Source: an uncultured Desulfovibrionaceae bacterium (lineage in GTDB: Bacteria > Desulfobacterota > Desulfovibrionia > Desulfovibrionales > Desulfovibrionaceae). Taken from it: a stretch of 64,000 nucleotides of DNA. The notes beneath the pieces were generated by a model that saw nothing but the letters and a program-made list of their open reading frames with translations, was not told the DNA's origin and did not search any database. The stretch covers positions 1 to 64,000 of the forward strand of contig CATJOY010000034.1 of the NCBI GenBank assembly GCA_949741925.1. Reading direction: 5' to 3'. A program made the translations under genes and the position numbers. This document shows positions 26,227-35,033 of this stretch, piece by piece (within the stretch, counting starts at the first letter, position 1; the number at the start of each line of letters is the position of its first letter).

Positions 26227-26925
26227 ATGTTCGGAACCAGACGCCTTGCCCCTTTTTTTTGCCTGCTGTTTATCCTGCTTGCCGCCTGCGGCCGGAATGA
26301 GTCTGCTGAACGGCAGGCCTTTATCGGTTTTCTTGAAGCCGGGCCGTTGGCCGGATCTGCCTGCCTCCTGCGTCCGCTGGCCGATGCCGAGCGCGAGGCC
26401 TTGGGAGACTATGCCCGACAATATGATTTGATGCTTTCATTTCAAACCCGCATGACCGAACTGGTCAACGCGGATCTGAAAGAGCTGGATCGCGTGGCGA
26501 ATCTCTCTTCGCTTGCAAAGATTATCGGCGAGAGGGGAAGGATTTATACGGCCGCGCGAACGGTCGGCGAACTGCGCCGCGATCTTGCGGATGAACTGGC
26601 CAGGGCCGAAGCCGGGCTCCGGGTGCTGCGCCAACCGGAGGATCTGGCGGCTGTCTATGCTCGGGCCTTTGAGAAGGCCGTCAGGAGGCCGGGCCTGGCC
26701 GCAGTAGACGCCTTTACGGCCATGGAAGCGCTTTTTGCCGCCGAGGCCGATCTGGCCGGCTTCCTGGAGCTGAATAAGGATGGCCTGAGCATTGTCGGCA
26801 GCCGGGTGGACGTGACCCATGAGGATCTGCGGGAACCCTTGCGGGAGAAAACCAAGATCATGGCGGAGCAATCCGCTGCTCTCATGGAAGCCTTTGCAGG
26901 AATGCGCCGAGCCTTTGGCCGGTGA
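26227..26925 (+). CDS. DUF3053-like lipoprotein
   Basis: A 232-residue protein with a signal peptide ending in the lipobox LAAC (Cys21). The mature part is helical, with pattern ERQAFIGFLE and DYARQYDLMLSFQ, which I associate with the DUF3053 lipoproteins of unknown function. The start was set at the ATG preceded by GGAG. The gene stands alone between two long intergenic regions. Confidence 0.7.
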   Translation: MFGTRRLAPFFCLLFILLAACGRNESAERQAFIGFLEAGPLAGSACLLRPLADAEREALGDYARQYDLMLSFQTRMTELVNADLKELDRVANLSSLAKIIGERGRIYTAARTVGELRRDLADELARAEAGLRVLRQPEDLAAVYARAFEKAVRRPGLAAVDAFTAMEALFAAEADLAGFLELNKDGLSIVGSRVDVTHEDLREPLREKTKIMAEQSAALMEAFAGMRRAFGR

Positions 26926-27279
26926 GCCGGCAGCCGAAGCATGACGAGGGGCGAGTGAAAAAATAAAGGTTTCCCTCTGGACGAAAAAAAAAGCGTTATT
27001 ATTTTTGGCTCAGGCTTCATGAAACCGCCTGCTGCGAAGCCGCCCTCCGCGTTTTTGCAGGGGAAACGTCGGCCGCGTATTTCTTGCGCTTTTCCGGTGT
27101 TCTCTTTGCCCCGCGCGGGGAGAAAATGCAGCATTTCGCGGGCGGCGTTTTCATGAGGCCTGTGTCGTGTACAGCAAGCAGGCCGGCATCCCGGCGGGAA
27201 TGCGGCTGTGCAGTAAAAATGCGCGCTTTGCAATTCCGGCTTGCGCGGGAAAAATCGAGCCACCCGGGAGGAAGTTCAT
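26926..27279. other. Region upstream of dnaK
   Basis: No gene. A CIRCE element (TTAGCACTC with inverted copy) is not present and I do not find a convincing heat-shock sigma promoter. A GGGAGGAAG ribosome site lies just before the dnaK start. Confidence 0.4.
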
Positions 27280-29187
27280 ATGGGTAAAATAATCGGAATA
27301 GACCTTGGCACAACCAACTCGTGCGTCTTTGTCATGGAGGGCAAAGAACCGAAGTGCGTCACCAACCCGGAAGGCGGCCGTACGACCCCTTCCATCGTTG
27401 CCTTTACCGGCAAGGAACGTCTGGTTGGCGATATTGCCAAGCGTCAGGCGGTCACCAACCCCGCCCGGACCATCTTTGCCATCAAGCGCCTTATGGGGAG
27501 GCGATACAATTCCCCTGAAGTCACCCGCTGGAAGGAGCATAGCCCCTACGCTATTGTTGCGGGCAAAAGCGGCGAGGCCGCCGTGGATGTTGAAGGCCAC
27601 GCCTACAGCGCGCCGGAAATTTCGGCTATGATTCTGGCTAAGCTGAAATCCGACGCCGAAGCCTATCTGGGCGAGCCGGTCACCGAAGCTGTGATCACCG
27701 TTCCGGCCTATTTCAATGACTCCCAGCGGCAGGCCACCAAAGATGCGGGCCGCATCGCCGGTCTTGACGTTAAGCGCATCATCAATGAGCCCACGGCCGC
27801 CTCTCTGGCTTACGGCTTTGATAAAAAAGCCAACGAAAAGATCGCCGTTTTCGACCTTGGCGGCGGCACCTTTGATATATCCGTGCTCGAAGTGGGCGAC
27901 AATGTGGTGGAAGTGCGCGCTACCAACGGGGATACCTTCCTTGGCGGCGAAGATTTTGACCAACGTATCATCAACTGGCTGGTTGAGGAGTTCCGCAAGG
28001 AGAACGGCATTGATCTCTCCAAAGACAGCATGGCCCTGCAACGTCTGAAAGAGGCCGCGGAAAAGGCTAAAAAGGATCTTTCCACCTCCATGGAGGCGGA
28101 TGTCAACCTGCCTTTCATTACCGCGGATCAGAGCGGCCCCAAGCACCTGATGATCAAGCTTTCTCGCGCCAAGCTCGAAGCCCTGGTGCAAGACCTGGTG
28201 GATCGGACCATTGAGCCCTGCAAAAAGGCCCTGGCCGACGCGGGCATGAAGCCCTCCGACATCGATGAGGTGGTTCTGGTAGGCGGTATGACCCGGATGC
28301 CCTTGGTCCAGAAAAAAGTTGCCGAATATTTCGGCAGAGAACCCCATCGCGGCGTTAACCCCGATGAAGTGGTGGCCATGGGCGCCGCCATTCAGGGCGG
28401 CATTCTGGCCGGAGACGTTAAGGACGTGCTCTTGCTCGATGTGACCCCGCTTTCGTTGGGCATTGAAACCTTGGGCGGCGTGATGACCAAGCTTATTGAG
28501 CGCAACACGACCATTCCCACCCGCAAGAGCCAGGTGTTCTCCACCGCCGCGGATAACCAGCCTTCGGTTTCCATCCACGTGCTTCAGGGCGAACGGCCCA
28601 TGGCCGCGGATAACATGACCCTGGGCCGGTTTGAGCTGACCGGCATTCCGGCTGCGCCGCGCGGTCTGCCGCAGATCGAAGTTGCCTTTGATATCGACGC
28701 CAACGGCATCGTCAACGTTTCCGCCAAGGATCTCGGCACCGGCAAGGAACAGACCATTCAGATCACCGCTTCCTCCGGCCTTTCCGAAGACGCCATCCAG
28801 CGCATGGTCAAGGAAGCCGAAGCCCATGCTGAGGAAGATAAGAAAAAGCAGGCTCTTATCGAAGCCCGCAACCAGGCCGACGCCTTGGTTTATTCTTCGG
28901 AAAAATCCCTGGCTGATCTTGGGGATGCCGTGGAACCCGGCGTACGGGCTGAAGTAGAGGCTAAAAGCAACGCCCTCAAGCAGGCCATGGAATCCGACGA
29001 TGTGGAGGCCATCAAGCGGGCCATGGACGAGCTTTCTAAAGCCTCCCATACTCTGGCCGAGAAGCTCTACGCCCAGAAGGCCGAAGGAGCCGGCGCGCAG
29101 AACGGCGGAGCGCAAAACGGCGGCGCCCAAGGCGCCGGTGCCCAGGCCGACGACGTTGTGGATGCTGATTATACCGAAGTAAAGTAA
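27280..29187 (+). CDS. dnaK: Molecular chaperone DnaK (Hsp70)
   Basis: A 635-residue Hsp70. The ATPase domain starts [10 protein letters not shown] and includes [10 protein letters not shown] and [10 protein letters not shown]. The substrate domain follows [11 protein letters not shown]. The C-terminal tail has an alanine/glycine/glutamine repeat (around residues 600-625) before the DADYTEVK end. It folds proteins in cycle with GrpE, encoded 32 kb away in this window; no dnaJ lies next to it. The start was chosen by a GGGAGG ribosome site and family alignment. Confidence 0.97.
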   Translation: MGKIIGIDLGTTNSCVFVMEGKEPKCVTNPEGGRTTPSIVAFTGKERLVGDIAKRQAVTNPARTIFAIKRLMGRRYNSPEVTRWKEHSPYAIVAGKSGEAAVDVEGHAYSAPEISAMILAKLKSDAEAYLGEPVTEAVITVPAYFNDSQRQATKDAGRIAGLDVKRIINEPTAASLAYGFDKKANEKIAVFDLGGGTFDISVLEVGDNVVEVRATNGDTFLGGEDFDQRIINWLVEEFRKENGIDLSKDSMALQRLKEAAEKAKKDLSTSMEADVNLPFITADQSGPKHLMIKLSRAKLEALVQDLVDRTIEPCKKALADAGMKPSDIDEVVLVGGMTRMPLVQKKVAEYFGREPHRGVNPDEVVAMGAAIQGGILAGDVKDVLLLDVTPLSLGIETLGGVMTKLIERNTTIPTRKSQVFSTAADNQPSVSIHVLQGERPMAADNMTLGRFELTGIPAAPRGLPQIEVAFDIDANGIVNVSAKDLGTGKEQTIQITASSGLSEDAIQRMVKEAEAHAEEDKKKQALIEARNQADALVYSSEKSLADLGDAVEPGVRAEVEAKSNALKQAMESDDVEAIKRAMDELSKASHTLAEKLYAQKAEGAGAQNGGAQNGGAQGAGAQADDVVDADYTEVK

Positions 29188-29237
29188 CGCGGCGTTTTTG
29201 CATCGGCCTTGGTTGATGCAGTCAGTACGATCTCCTA

Positions 29238-29277
29238 TCCCCCCCGCTTCGGCATGTGCCGGAGGGGGGGGCTTTTT
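29238..29277 (+). terminator. Intrinsic terminator of dnaK
   Basis: A C7 run (29239-29245) pairs with a G8 run (29264-29271), and an inner CTTCGGCA/TGCCGGAG stem lies between them. TTTTT follows at 29273-29277. It sits about 50 bases after the dnaK stop. Confidence 0.85.
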
Positions 29278-29627
29278 CTCGCGGCTATGTGTTGGTTGCC
29301 CATGGCAAGCCTGCTGGAGGGGGCTTCTGCCCGGGGCTCCAGCCTGAAGGCCCGGCGTGCAGCGGCGGTCGGCCTTTGGGGGAGGGGAAGGACCCCGCTG
29401 CGGCAGGGGGCGAGCAGCCCTCAATTTTTTATTCCAGCCTCCTTTCCGGCTGTTCCGGAGCTTTTCTTTTTCCAAATTTTTCGCTAAATAAATCCTTTTT
29501 AATATACTCCGGCATGCCGCGCGCCCGTGTTCAGCCGGAGGTGTGCCTGGCGCGGGGCTCGCAGCCTTGTGCTCGGGCGCTGTATCAGGAAAGCTATTCC
29601 GGAACTTCCGCAGGAAGGAGCCTGGTG
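29278..29627. other. Intergenic region between dnaK and purB
   Basis: No gene. The stretch is GC-rich for the first 150 bases, then has a short A+T-rich patch around 29480-29510 that could hold the purB promoter. An AAGGAG ribosome site is at 29615-29620. Confidence 0.4.
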
Positions 29628-30938
29628 ATGATAGAAAGATATACCCGCCCCGAGATGGGGGCGCTATGGACCGATCAAGCGCGTCTGAACGCCTGGCTGG
29701 AGGTGGAGTTAGCTGTCTGCGAAGCCTGGCGACGGCTGGGTGTGATCGAAGAGAGCGTCATGGAGGAAATCCGGGCCAAAGCAGCCGTAGACCCGGCCCG
29801 GGTTGCGGCCATTGAAGAGACCACCCGGCATGATATTATCGCCTTTTTAACAGCGCTGGAGGAAAAGGTAGGCCCCGCCTCGCGGTACATTCACCTCGGC
29901 TGCACCTCTTCGGATATTGTGGATACGGCCAACGCTTTGCTGCTCAGCCGGGCCGGTGGAATTATCATGCGGGCCTTGGAGGAACTGCTCGAGACCCTTA
30001 AAGATATGGCTTTTCGCTACAAGGGCAGGATGTGTATGGGCCGATCCCATGGCGTGCACGCCGAGCCCACCAGTTTCGGCCTGAAGATCGCCGGCTATTT
30101 CGCTGAATTCTCGCGGCACAAGGTCCGGCTGGCGGCGGCTGTGGAAACTGTTCGCTGCGGCAAAATTTCCGGCGCTGTGGGCACGTATTCTATGCTGGAC
30201 CCCCGAGTAGAAAGTATTGCTTGCGAACTTTTGGGCCTTACCGTGGATCCAGTCTCAACCCAGATCATCCAACGCGACCGCTACGCCCAGTATTTTACTA
30301 CCTTGGCCCTGTTGGGCGGCGGCATTGAGCGCTTGGCTACGGAACTCAGGCATCTGCAGCGCACCGAAGTTTTGGAAGTAGAGGAAGGCTTTGCCAAGGG
30401 GCAGAAGGGTTCCTCTGCTATGCCGCACAAAAAGAATCCCATCTCTGCCGAAAATCTGTGCGGTCTTTCCCGTCTTTTGCGCGCCAACGCCCTGGCCGCC
30501 ATGGAGGATACCCCGCTGTGGCATGAACGGGATATCAGCCATTCCTCGGTTGAGCGGGTTATTATGCCTGATTCTACTATTCTGGCGGATTATGCCCTGC
30601 ACCGTCTGAACGGGGTGTTGCGGAAACTTCGGGTTATTCCGGAGAACATGGCCCGGAACATGGCGCTCTCTTTTGGGCTGTTTTTTTCCCAGGGCGTGTT
30701 GACGGCACTGATTGAAGAGGTGAAAATGCCGCGCCAGGAAGCGTATGGCTTGGTGCAGCGCCTGGCCATGCGCAGTTGGGATGAGAAAAAGCCTTTTGAA
30801 GACTTGGTGCGGGCATCGGAAGAAATTGCGGCAGTCCTCTCCCCGGAACAGTTGGCTAGGTTGTTTGATGTTTCCCGCTATCTGGCTCACGAAGATATGG
30901 TCTTCAGGCGGGTTTTCGAGGGCAACGCCGCGTTGTAA
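29628..30938 (+). CDS. purB: Adenylosuccinate lyase
   Basis: A 436-residue fumarase/aspartase-superfamily enzyme for two steps of purine synthesis. Visible hallmarks are TSSDIVDTA, GRSHGVHAEP (general acid/base histidine) and the signature loop KGSSAMPHKKNP. The length fits the short bacterial type. The start was set at the ATG seven bases after AAGGAG; a much longer open frame upstream has no family support. Confidence 0.95.
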   Translation: MIERYTRPEMGALWTDQARLNAWLEVELAVCEAWRRLGVIEESVMEEIRAKAAVDPARVAAIEETTRHDIIAFLTALEEKVGPASRYIHLGCTSSDIVDTANALLLSRAGGIIMRALEELLETLKDMAFRYKGRMCMGRSHGVHAEPTSFGLKIAGYFAEFSRHKVRLAAAVETVRCGKISGAVGTYSMLDPRVESIACELLGLTVDPVSTQIIQRDRYAQYFTTLALLGGGIERLATELRHLQRTEVLEVEEGFAKGQKGSSAMPHKKNPISAENLCGLSRLLRANALAAMEDTPLWHERDISHSSVERVIMPDSTILADYALHRLNGVLRKLRVIPENMARNMALSFGLFFSQGVLTALIEEVKMPRQEAYGLVQRLAMRSWDEKKPFEDLVRASEEIAAVLSPEQLARLFDVSRYLAHEDMVFRRVFEGNAAL

Positions 30939-31385
30939 TGAGGCAATCGGCCTTTTTGCGCAGGAGCGTGGAGCTCCGGGGGAACGGCCACCGCAGGGAA
31001 CGCCTCTTGGTGGAGAGAGGCGTAAGGGGGCCCATACATTTTCCTGTTACGTCGCTTTCTGACCTGACGAGGTCAGCCGGAAAAACGAGTTCGCGTACAC
31101 CTGATACGCCTTTGCTCGTTCGTTTTCTCGTCAGGAAAAATTCGGCTTTTCGCGGGTGCAATGTGTTGGGAAGCAAGCCTCGGCGTCGGCGTATGGATTC
31201 TCTACCTTGTCACTTTTGTGCAACTATGGTAAGCGGGTATACGATAAGGCCGCTATAGTTGCAGGCTGCGGAACTCACGGATTCCTTCGAGGCCGGGCTT
31301 GTTTCGGAAGCGAATGGCTGCGCGTTCCCGCGTAACGGCACCTATCTACTCAAGCCCTTGCTGCTTCGGCAAGGGAAGGCATTGC
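30939..31385. other. Intergenic region with structured element
   Basis: No gene is supported. The central part (31059-31135) can form a large imperfect stem-loop, described separately. The last 100 bases precede the L,D-transpeptidase. Confidence 0.5.
31059..31135 (+). promoter_or_regulatory. Nested hairpin with competing arm
   Basis: Three stems stack in order. CCTGACGAG (31063-31071) pairs with CTCGTCAGG (31127-31135), AACGAG (31084-31089) with CTCGTT (31115-31120), and GCGTA (31093-31097) with TACGC (31105-31109). The left outer arm can instead fold on itself as CTGACCT/AGGTCAG (31059-31076). Mutually exclusive folds are typical of leader RNAs, but no known class is recognised. Confidence 0.5.
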
Positions 31386-33119
31386 ATGGGCAATCTTCAT
31401 TTTGTTGCATTTGTAAGGTTCCGGGGCTTGGCCTTAGCGGTTTTTGCCCTTGTTCTTTGTCTTTTTCGGCCCGCTGTGTCGTGCGCGGTTGCTAGTGAGC
31501 CGCTGACCTACGCCGGGCCGCAAGCCCAAGGAAATATGCTGGCTGTTTCTCCTCGCGCGGTTTCTCCCCCCGCGGGGGAGGTTGCTTCGGAAGCCGGCTC
31601 CGAGGAAAATGGCTGGAACGCCCTTATAGCCGGGCATCCTTTGACTCCCCTGCGATTGGTAGCCGTGGATAAGGCCCGCCAAATGCTCTACCTCTTTGAG
31701 CGCAGAAGCCCGCTGCGTTTGGCCAGACAGTATGTCTGCACCACCGGCCAGGTTGTGGGCGATAAATACGTTACCGGCGATCTGAAAACCCCGGAAGGGA
31801 TATATTTTGTCGTCCGGCGGCTTGATTCCGGGTTGGATTATCTCAAGTACGGCAACGAGGCCTATACATTGAACTACCCTAATCCGGTGGATAGGCTTCG
31901 CAACAAGACCGGCTACGGCATTTGGATTCACGGCCGGGGCACGCCTATTGAGCCTCGGATCACTGAGGGTTGTGTCTCATTGAATAATGGCGATATAGCG
32001 GTTTTAGGCAAAAATCTTGCTCCCGGAACCCCGGTGGCCTTGGCTTCGAGGGTGCAGTATACGCCGAGCGCTCCCGAGCCTGATGCCGCCATGGTCGCGG
32101 CACTGGAACGGAAGGCGCATGGCTGGGCCAAGGCCTGGTCTTCCCGATCGAAGACTATGTTTGATTTTTACAACCCGGAGGCCTATAGCCGGGCCCAGGG
32201 CGAATCGTTCAGCGCTTTTCAAGCGCAAAAGGAACGGCTGTTCAAACAGCTTGCCTGGATTGACACGACAATCAGCGATGTACAGGTCATGCAAGGGCCG
32301 GGATACTGGGTGACCTGGTTTTTTCAGGATTACAAGGCCTCCAATTTGAGTACCAAGGGCGTTCGCCGTCTTTACTGGCAGCCTGACAGCACGGGGGAGA
32401 TGCGCATTGTAGGCATGGAATGGTTGCCCCATCTGGAAGGTATTTTGGTTGCCGGTCTTGAGGGCGTTCCCATTGCCGAAGGCTCCGCCGAAGCGCTGGC
32501 TGCTACGGAACTGGCCCTCCGGCCGGATGCCGCCTCTCTTGAGCAGGCAGCCCGAGCAGCCGAGACGCCGTTGTTGGAGAGCGCCTCCGCATCCTCTGCG
32601 GCCGCTCCGGAGCAAACCGCTCCGGCATCGGCTCCGGAAACTCCCTCGGCTTCGGAAGTTCCCCTAACCGAGCTTCCCGAGCCGGCCGAAACCGATCTGG
32701 CCCTGGTCGAACCCCATGCCGAGCCTGTAGTGCAACCTGCTGCCCCGCTCCGGAATCCTTCGGAAGAGTTGGCTTCCCAGGGGGCCCGGTTTATCGAGGA
32801 GTGGCGCAAGGCTTGGGAAAACGGCGATCTGGCAGCCTACATAGCCTGTTACGATAAGGATGCTCGCCAAGGCGGGCGCTGGAGCGCGGCTGCCATTGAG
32901 CGCCATAAGCGGACCAATTGGAAGAAAAAGCCTCCCAACAAGGTAGCGCTCAGTAATGTGCGCATCAGTGTGCGGGGAGATACCATAACTGCCGATATGC
33001 ACCAGGAATATTCGGATGTCTCGGGCTACGGCGACGTAGGCCTCAAGATTTTGGTCATCAAGCGGTTTGGCGAGGCCCTGCGCATTATTGAAGAAGACTG
33101 GAGCGCCGAATCATTATGA
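31386..33119 (+). CDS. YkuD L,D-transpeptidase/carboxypeptidase with two NTF2-like domains
   Basis: A 577-residue exported protein. A signal peptide covers roughly residues 1-35. The YkuD catalytic domain (about 88-225) has H182 in WIHGRG and nucleophile C196 in TEGCVS. An NTF2-like domain follows (about 245-350), then an Ala/Pro/Glu-rich linker (about 365-460) and a second NTF2-like domain (about 465-575). YkuD plus NTF2 is the layout of Csd6/Pgp2, L,D-carboxypeptidases that trim peptidoglycan and set helical shape in Helicobacter and Campylobacter. A role in cell-wall trimming and curvature is therefore a reasonable inference. It is translationally coupled to the next gene. Confidence 0.85.
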   Translation: MGNLHFVAFVRFRGLALAVFALVLCLFRPAVSCAVASEPLTYAGPQAQGNMLAVSPRAVSPPAGEVASEAGSEENGWNALIAGHPLTPLRLVAVDKARQMLYLFERRSPLRLARQYVCTTGQVVGDKYVTGDLKTPEGIYFVVRRLDSGLDYLKYGNEAYTLNYPNPVDRLRNKTGYGIWIHGRGTPIEPRITEGCVSLNNGDIAVLGKNLAPGTPVALASRVQYTPSAPEPDAAMVAALERKAHGWAKAWSSRSKTMFDFYNPEAYSRAQGESFSAFQAQKERLFKQLAWIDTTISDVQVMQGPGYWVTWFFQDYKASNLSTKGVRRLYWQPDSTGEMRIVGMEWLPHLEGILVAGLEGVPIAEGSAEALAATELALRPDAASLEQAARAAETPLLESASASSAAAPEQTAPASAPETPSASEVPLTELPEPAETDLALVEPHAEPVVQPAAPLRNPSEELASQGARFIEEWRKAWENGDLAAYIACYDKDARQGGRWSAAAIERHKRTNWKKKPPNKVALSNVRISVRGDTITADMHQEYSDVSGYGDVGLKILVIKRFGEALRIIEEDWSAESL

Positions 33120-33961
33120 AAGCGAAAATAAAACGGCAACATGTTTACAGCGTCCTGTTCATGCGCGATGACTGCGGGGTGATACGCTTCCGCCTCTCCG
33201 GCTTTTGGATTAAAGCTTTGGTGTTTTTGCTGGCCCTGCTGCTTATCGGCGCGAGCCTTGGAGGATGGGGAGCCTACTATTTTTGGAACAAACACGAAAT
33301 CGTCAAGCTGGAGCTGCGGGAGCTGGAAACCGTGCTCTCGGAGAACCGGCGTCACCTTGAACGACTGGCCAACCTGGAAAAGATTTTGGAATCCAATGAT
33401 CCGGCGCGCATTCATACGGCGATGAGTTCTGTGGCCGGACCGGATACGCATGGCGAGGCCAACGGCGCTGCCCGGGGCGCCTCTTCGGCGCAGGGGACGG
33501 CCTCTGGGCCTCCTGAAGAGGGTGACGGGGATGATGCGGCGGCTCCGGAAGGCAACGGCGGGAGCGGTGCGGGGCAGTCTCGCCCGCAGCAGACGCCGCA
33601 GGGCCGGGCGGTAGTACAGCCGCTCAAAGACCACACGGTCAGGTTGACAAATGTTTCTTTGCGCCGCTCCGGGAATTCCCGCATCCAGATTGCCTTTGAT
33701 CTCAACAACAGGAATGATCCAAGCCAGCCCCTCAGCGGCCGGGTGTATCTTTCGGTAGTCGATGCCGATGGAAATGTGACGGATATTCTGAACGCGGATA
33801 AAAATGATCTGCGTTTTTTCCAAATTCAGCGCTATAAGACCGTGCGGACCACCTTTGCCCTGCCTACCAACGTGCCGCTTTCCGCTGTCCGCGAAGTGCA
33901 GGTAACCGTGGAAACCGAGGGCAATCCCGTCTATGTTGAGCGCTTGCCCATGCCGCGCTAG
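33116..33961 (+). CDS. Single-span membrane protein with coiled coil, coupled to YkuD enzyme
   Basis: A 281-residue protein. A short cytoplasmic N-terminus is followed by one membrane span (about 32-57), a coiled coil (about 58-93), a low-complexity Gly/Ala/Glu/Pro stretch (about 105-165) and a compact beta-rich periplasmic domain. The N-terminal part resembles the membrane-proximal region of M23 peptidases, but no peptidase domain follows. It overlaps the YkuD gene's stop (ATGA), so the two proteins probably work together, perhaps as enzyme and membrane anchor or scaffold. No named family recognised. Confidence 0.75.
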   Translation: MKAKIKRQHVYSVLFMRDDCGVIRFRLSGFWIKALVFLLALLLIGASLGGWGAYYFWNKHEIVKLELRELETVLSENRRHLERLANLEKILESNDPARIHTAMSSVAGPDTHGEANGAARGASSAQGTASGPPEEGDGDDAAAPEGNGGSGAGQSRPQQTPQGRAVVQPLKDHTVRLTNVSLRRSGNSRIQIAFDLNNRNDPSQPLSGRVYLSVVDADGNVTDILNADKNDLRFFQIQRYKTVRTTFALPTNVPLSAVREVQVTVETEGNPVYVERLPMPR

Positions 33962-34046
33962 TTCTCGCGCTCGTTCTCTGCCTTAGGCGGCCGGGTGTTG
34001 CCCCGGGCCCTCCGGAGGGCTCTTCCCCCTCGCCCTGCGAGGGGGG
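33962..34046 (+). repeat. 3'-flanking palindromic repeat, diverged copy
   Basis: This follows the stop codon on the plus strand. It contains GGCGGCCGGGTGTTGCCCCG and CCCTCCGGAGGG, matching the core of the copies at 38.1, 43.1, 47.8 and 48.6 kb. Here it lies between convergent genes. Confidence 0.45.
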
Positions 34047-34898
34047 TCATGCCGTATTGGCGGCCTGCGCTTGTTCCAACCAGGGGCAGAACGCCACAGC
34101 CTCATCCGAGTAAGGAGCGTGTTTTTCTTTCCCGGCAAAGAGAAAGAGTTTTTTTTGTTCCGGCCTGGCGCTGGGCTTTTTTTTGGCGCTTTCAAGCAGC
34201 AGCAGATGAGGGGGCATCCCGGGCCTGCTGGAGACCAGTGTTTTACGGAAGGGGAAAAAACCGTTTTCTTCCAGAGCCAGCCTCCCTTCATCCCCCGCCG
34301 GAAAGATCAGGTAGAGGATGCCCTCGTTATGCAGCCCCATTCCGGCCCAGCGTAAAAAACTGCCGACAAGGCCGGGCTCTCCGAACAGAGCTCGGGCGCG
34401 GAGTTCGGAAGAGGGCAGGCGTCCCCTGCCGAGAATCCGATACGGCGGATTCATGATGCAACAGTCAAAAGAAGCCTGGAGAAGCGCTTTGAGGGCCGGG
34501 TCCGGCTCATTGCGAAAATCAACCGTTTCCGCGGCGAAGCGTTGGCCCAATCCCAGGCGTTCGGCATTGAGAAGCGCAGCCTGGATCAATTCTGGCTGGA
34601 GATCTAGGCCGACCCCACGCAGCCCGGGACTGCGCAGAAGTGCTCCCAAGGCCGCCGCGCCGCATCCCGTACCGCAATCCAGCAATGCAGCATGGCGCCC
34701 CGGAGGCACGGCGGCAGCCAGCAACAGGGCATCCAGCGAAAATCTGAACGAACCGGGGGGTTGCCGGAGGCCTCGGGGAAAGATGGCCGCCGGTATAGGC
34801 TGCCCTTTGCCATCCAAACAAGACGTTCTCGGTAATGCTTTCATTGCTGCGATGATTGCGGGCTTTGGAAACAGCCAGACCTTTTTCCCTGCGGGCAC
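34047..34898 (-). CDS. TrmN6-like tRNA (adenine-N6)-methyltransferase family protein
   Basis: A 283-residue class I SAM methyltransferase. The SAM loop is LDCGTGCGAAAL and the catalytic NPPY motif (IMNPPYR) marks adenine-N6 activity. The FRFSLDALLLA opening is typical of the YfiC/TrmN6 family that modifies A37 of tRNA-Val. A GTG start with a GGAGAG site nine bases upstream was preferred; an ATG 18 codons later lacks a ribosome site. Confidence 0.75.
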   Translation of the reverse strand: MPAGKKVWLFPKPAIIAAMKALPRTSCLDGKGQPIPAAIFPRGLRQPPGSFRFSLDALLLAAAVPPGRHAALLDCGTGCGAAALGALLRSPGLRGVGLDLQPELIQAALLNAERLGLGQRFAAETVDFRNEPDPALKALLQASFDCCIMNPPYRILGRGRLPSSELRARALFGEPGLVGSFLRWAGMGLHNEGILYLIFPAGDEGRLALEENGFFPFRKTLVSSRPGMPPHLLLLESAKKKPSARPEQKKLFLFAGKEKHAPYSDEAVAFCPWLEQAQAANTA

Positions 34899-35033
34899 AG
34901 GAACGAACTCTCCGTGTCCTTTCTTAGTCTTCTTGCGAACCTTTTGCCGGGGGCCCGGCAGAGGTATTCCTCGGCGAGGAGAGCAGAGCCCCGGCCTCCC
35001 GGGGCATTCATGGGAGGAGGGACGTACAAGGCC

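Noticed and set aside
26926-27279. CIRCE operator before dnaK
   Set aside because: No TTAGCACTC or its inverted partner is present.
27151-29475. A 774-codon open frame on the minus strand covering all of dnaK
   Set aside because: Long antisense frames opposite hsp70 are a known result of codon bias. It has no motif match, no ribosome site, and spans the dnaK terminator.
29256-29627. Adenylosuccinate lyase with a 124-residue extension
   Set aside because: It would begin inside the dnaK terminator; the ATG after AAGGAG fits the family.
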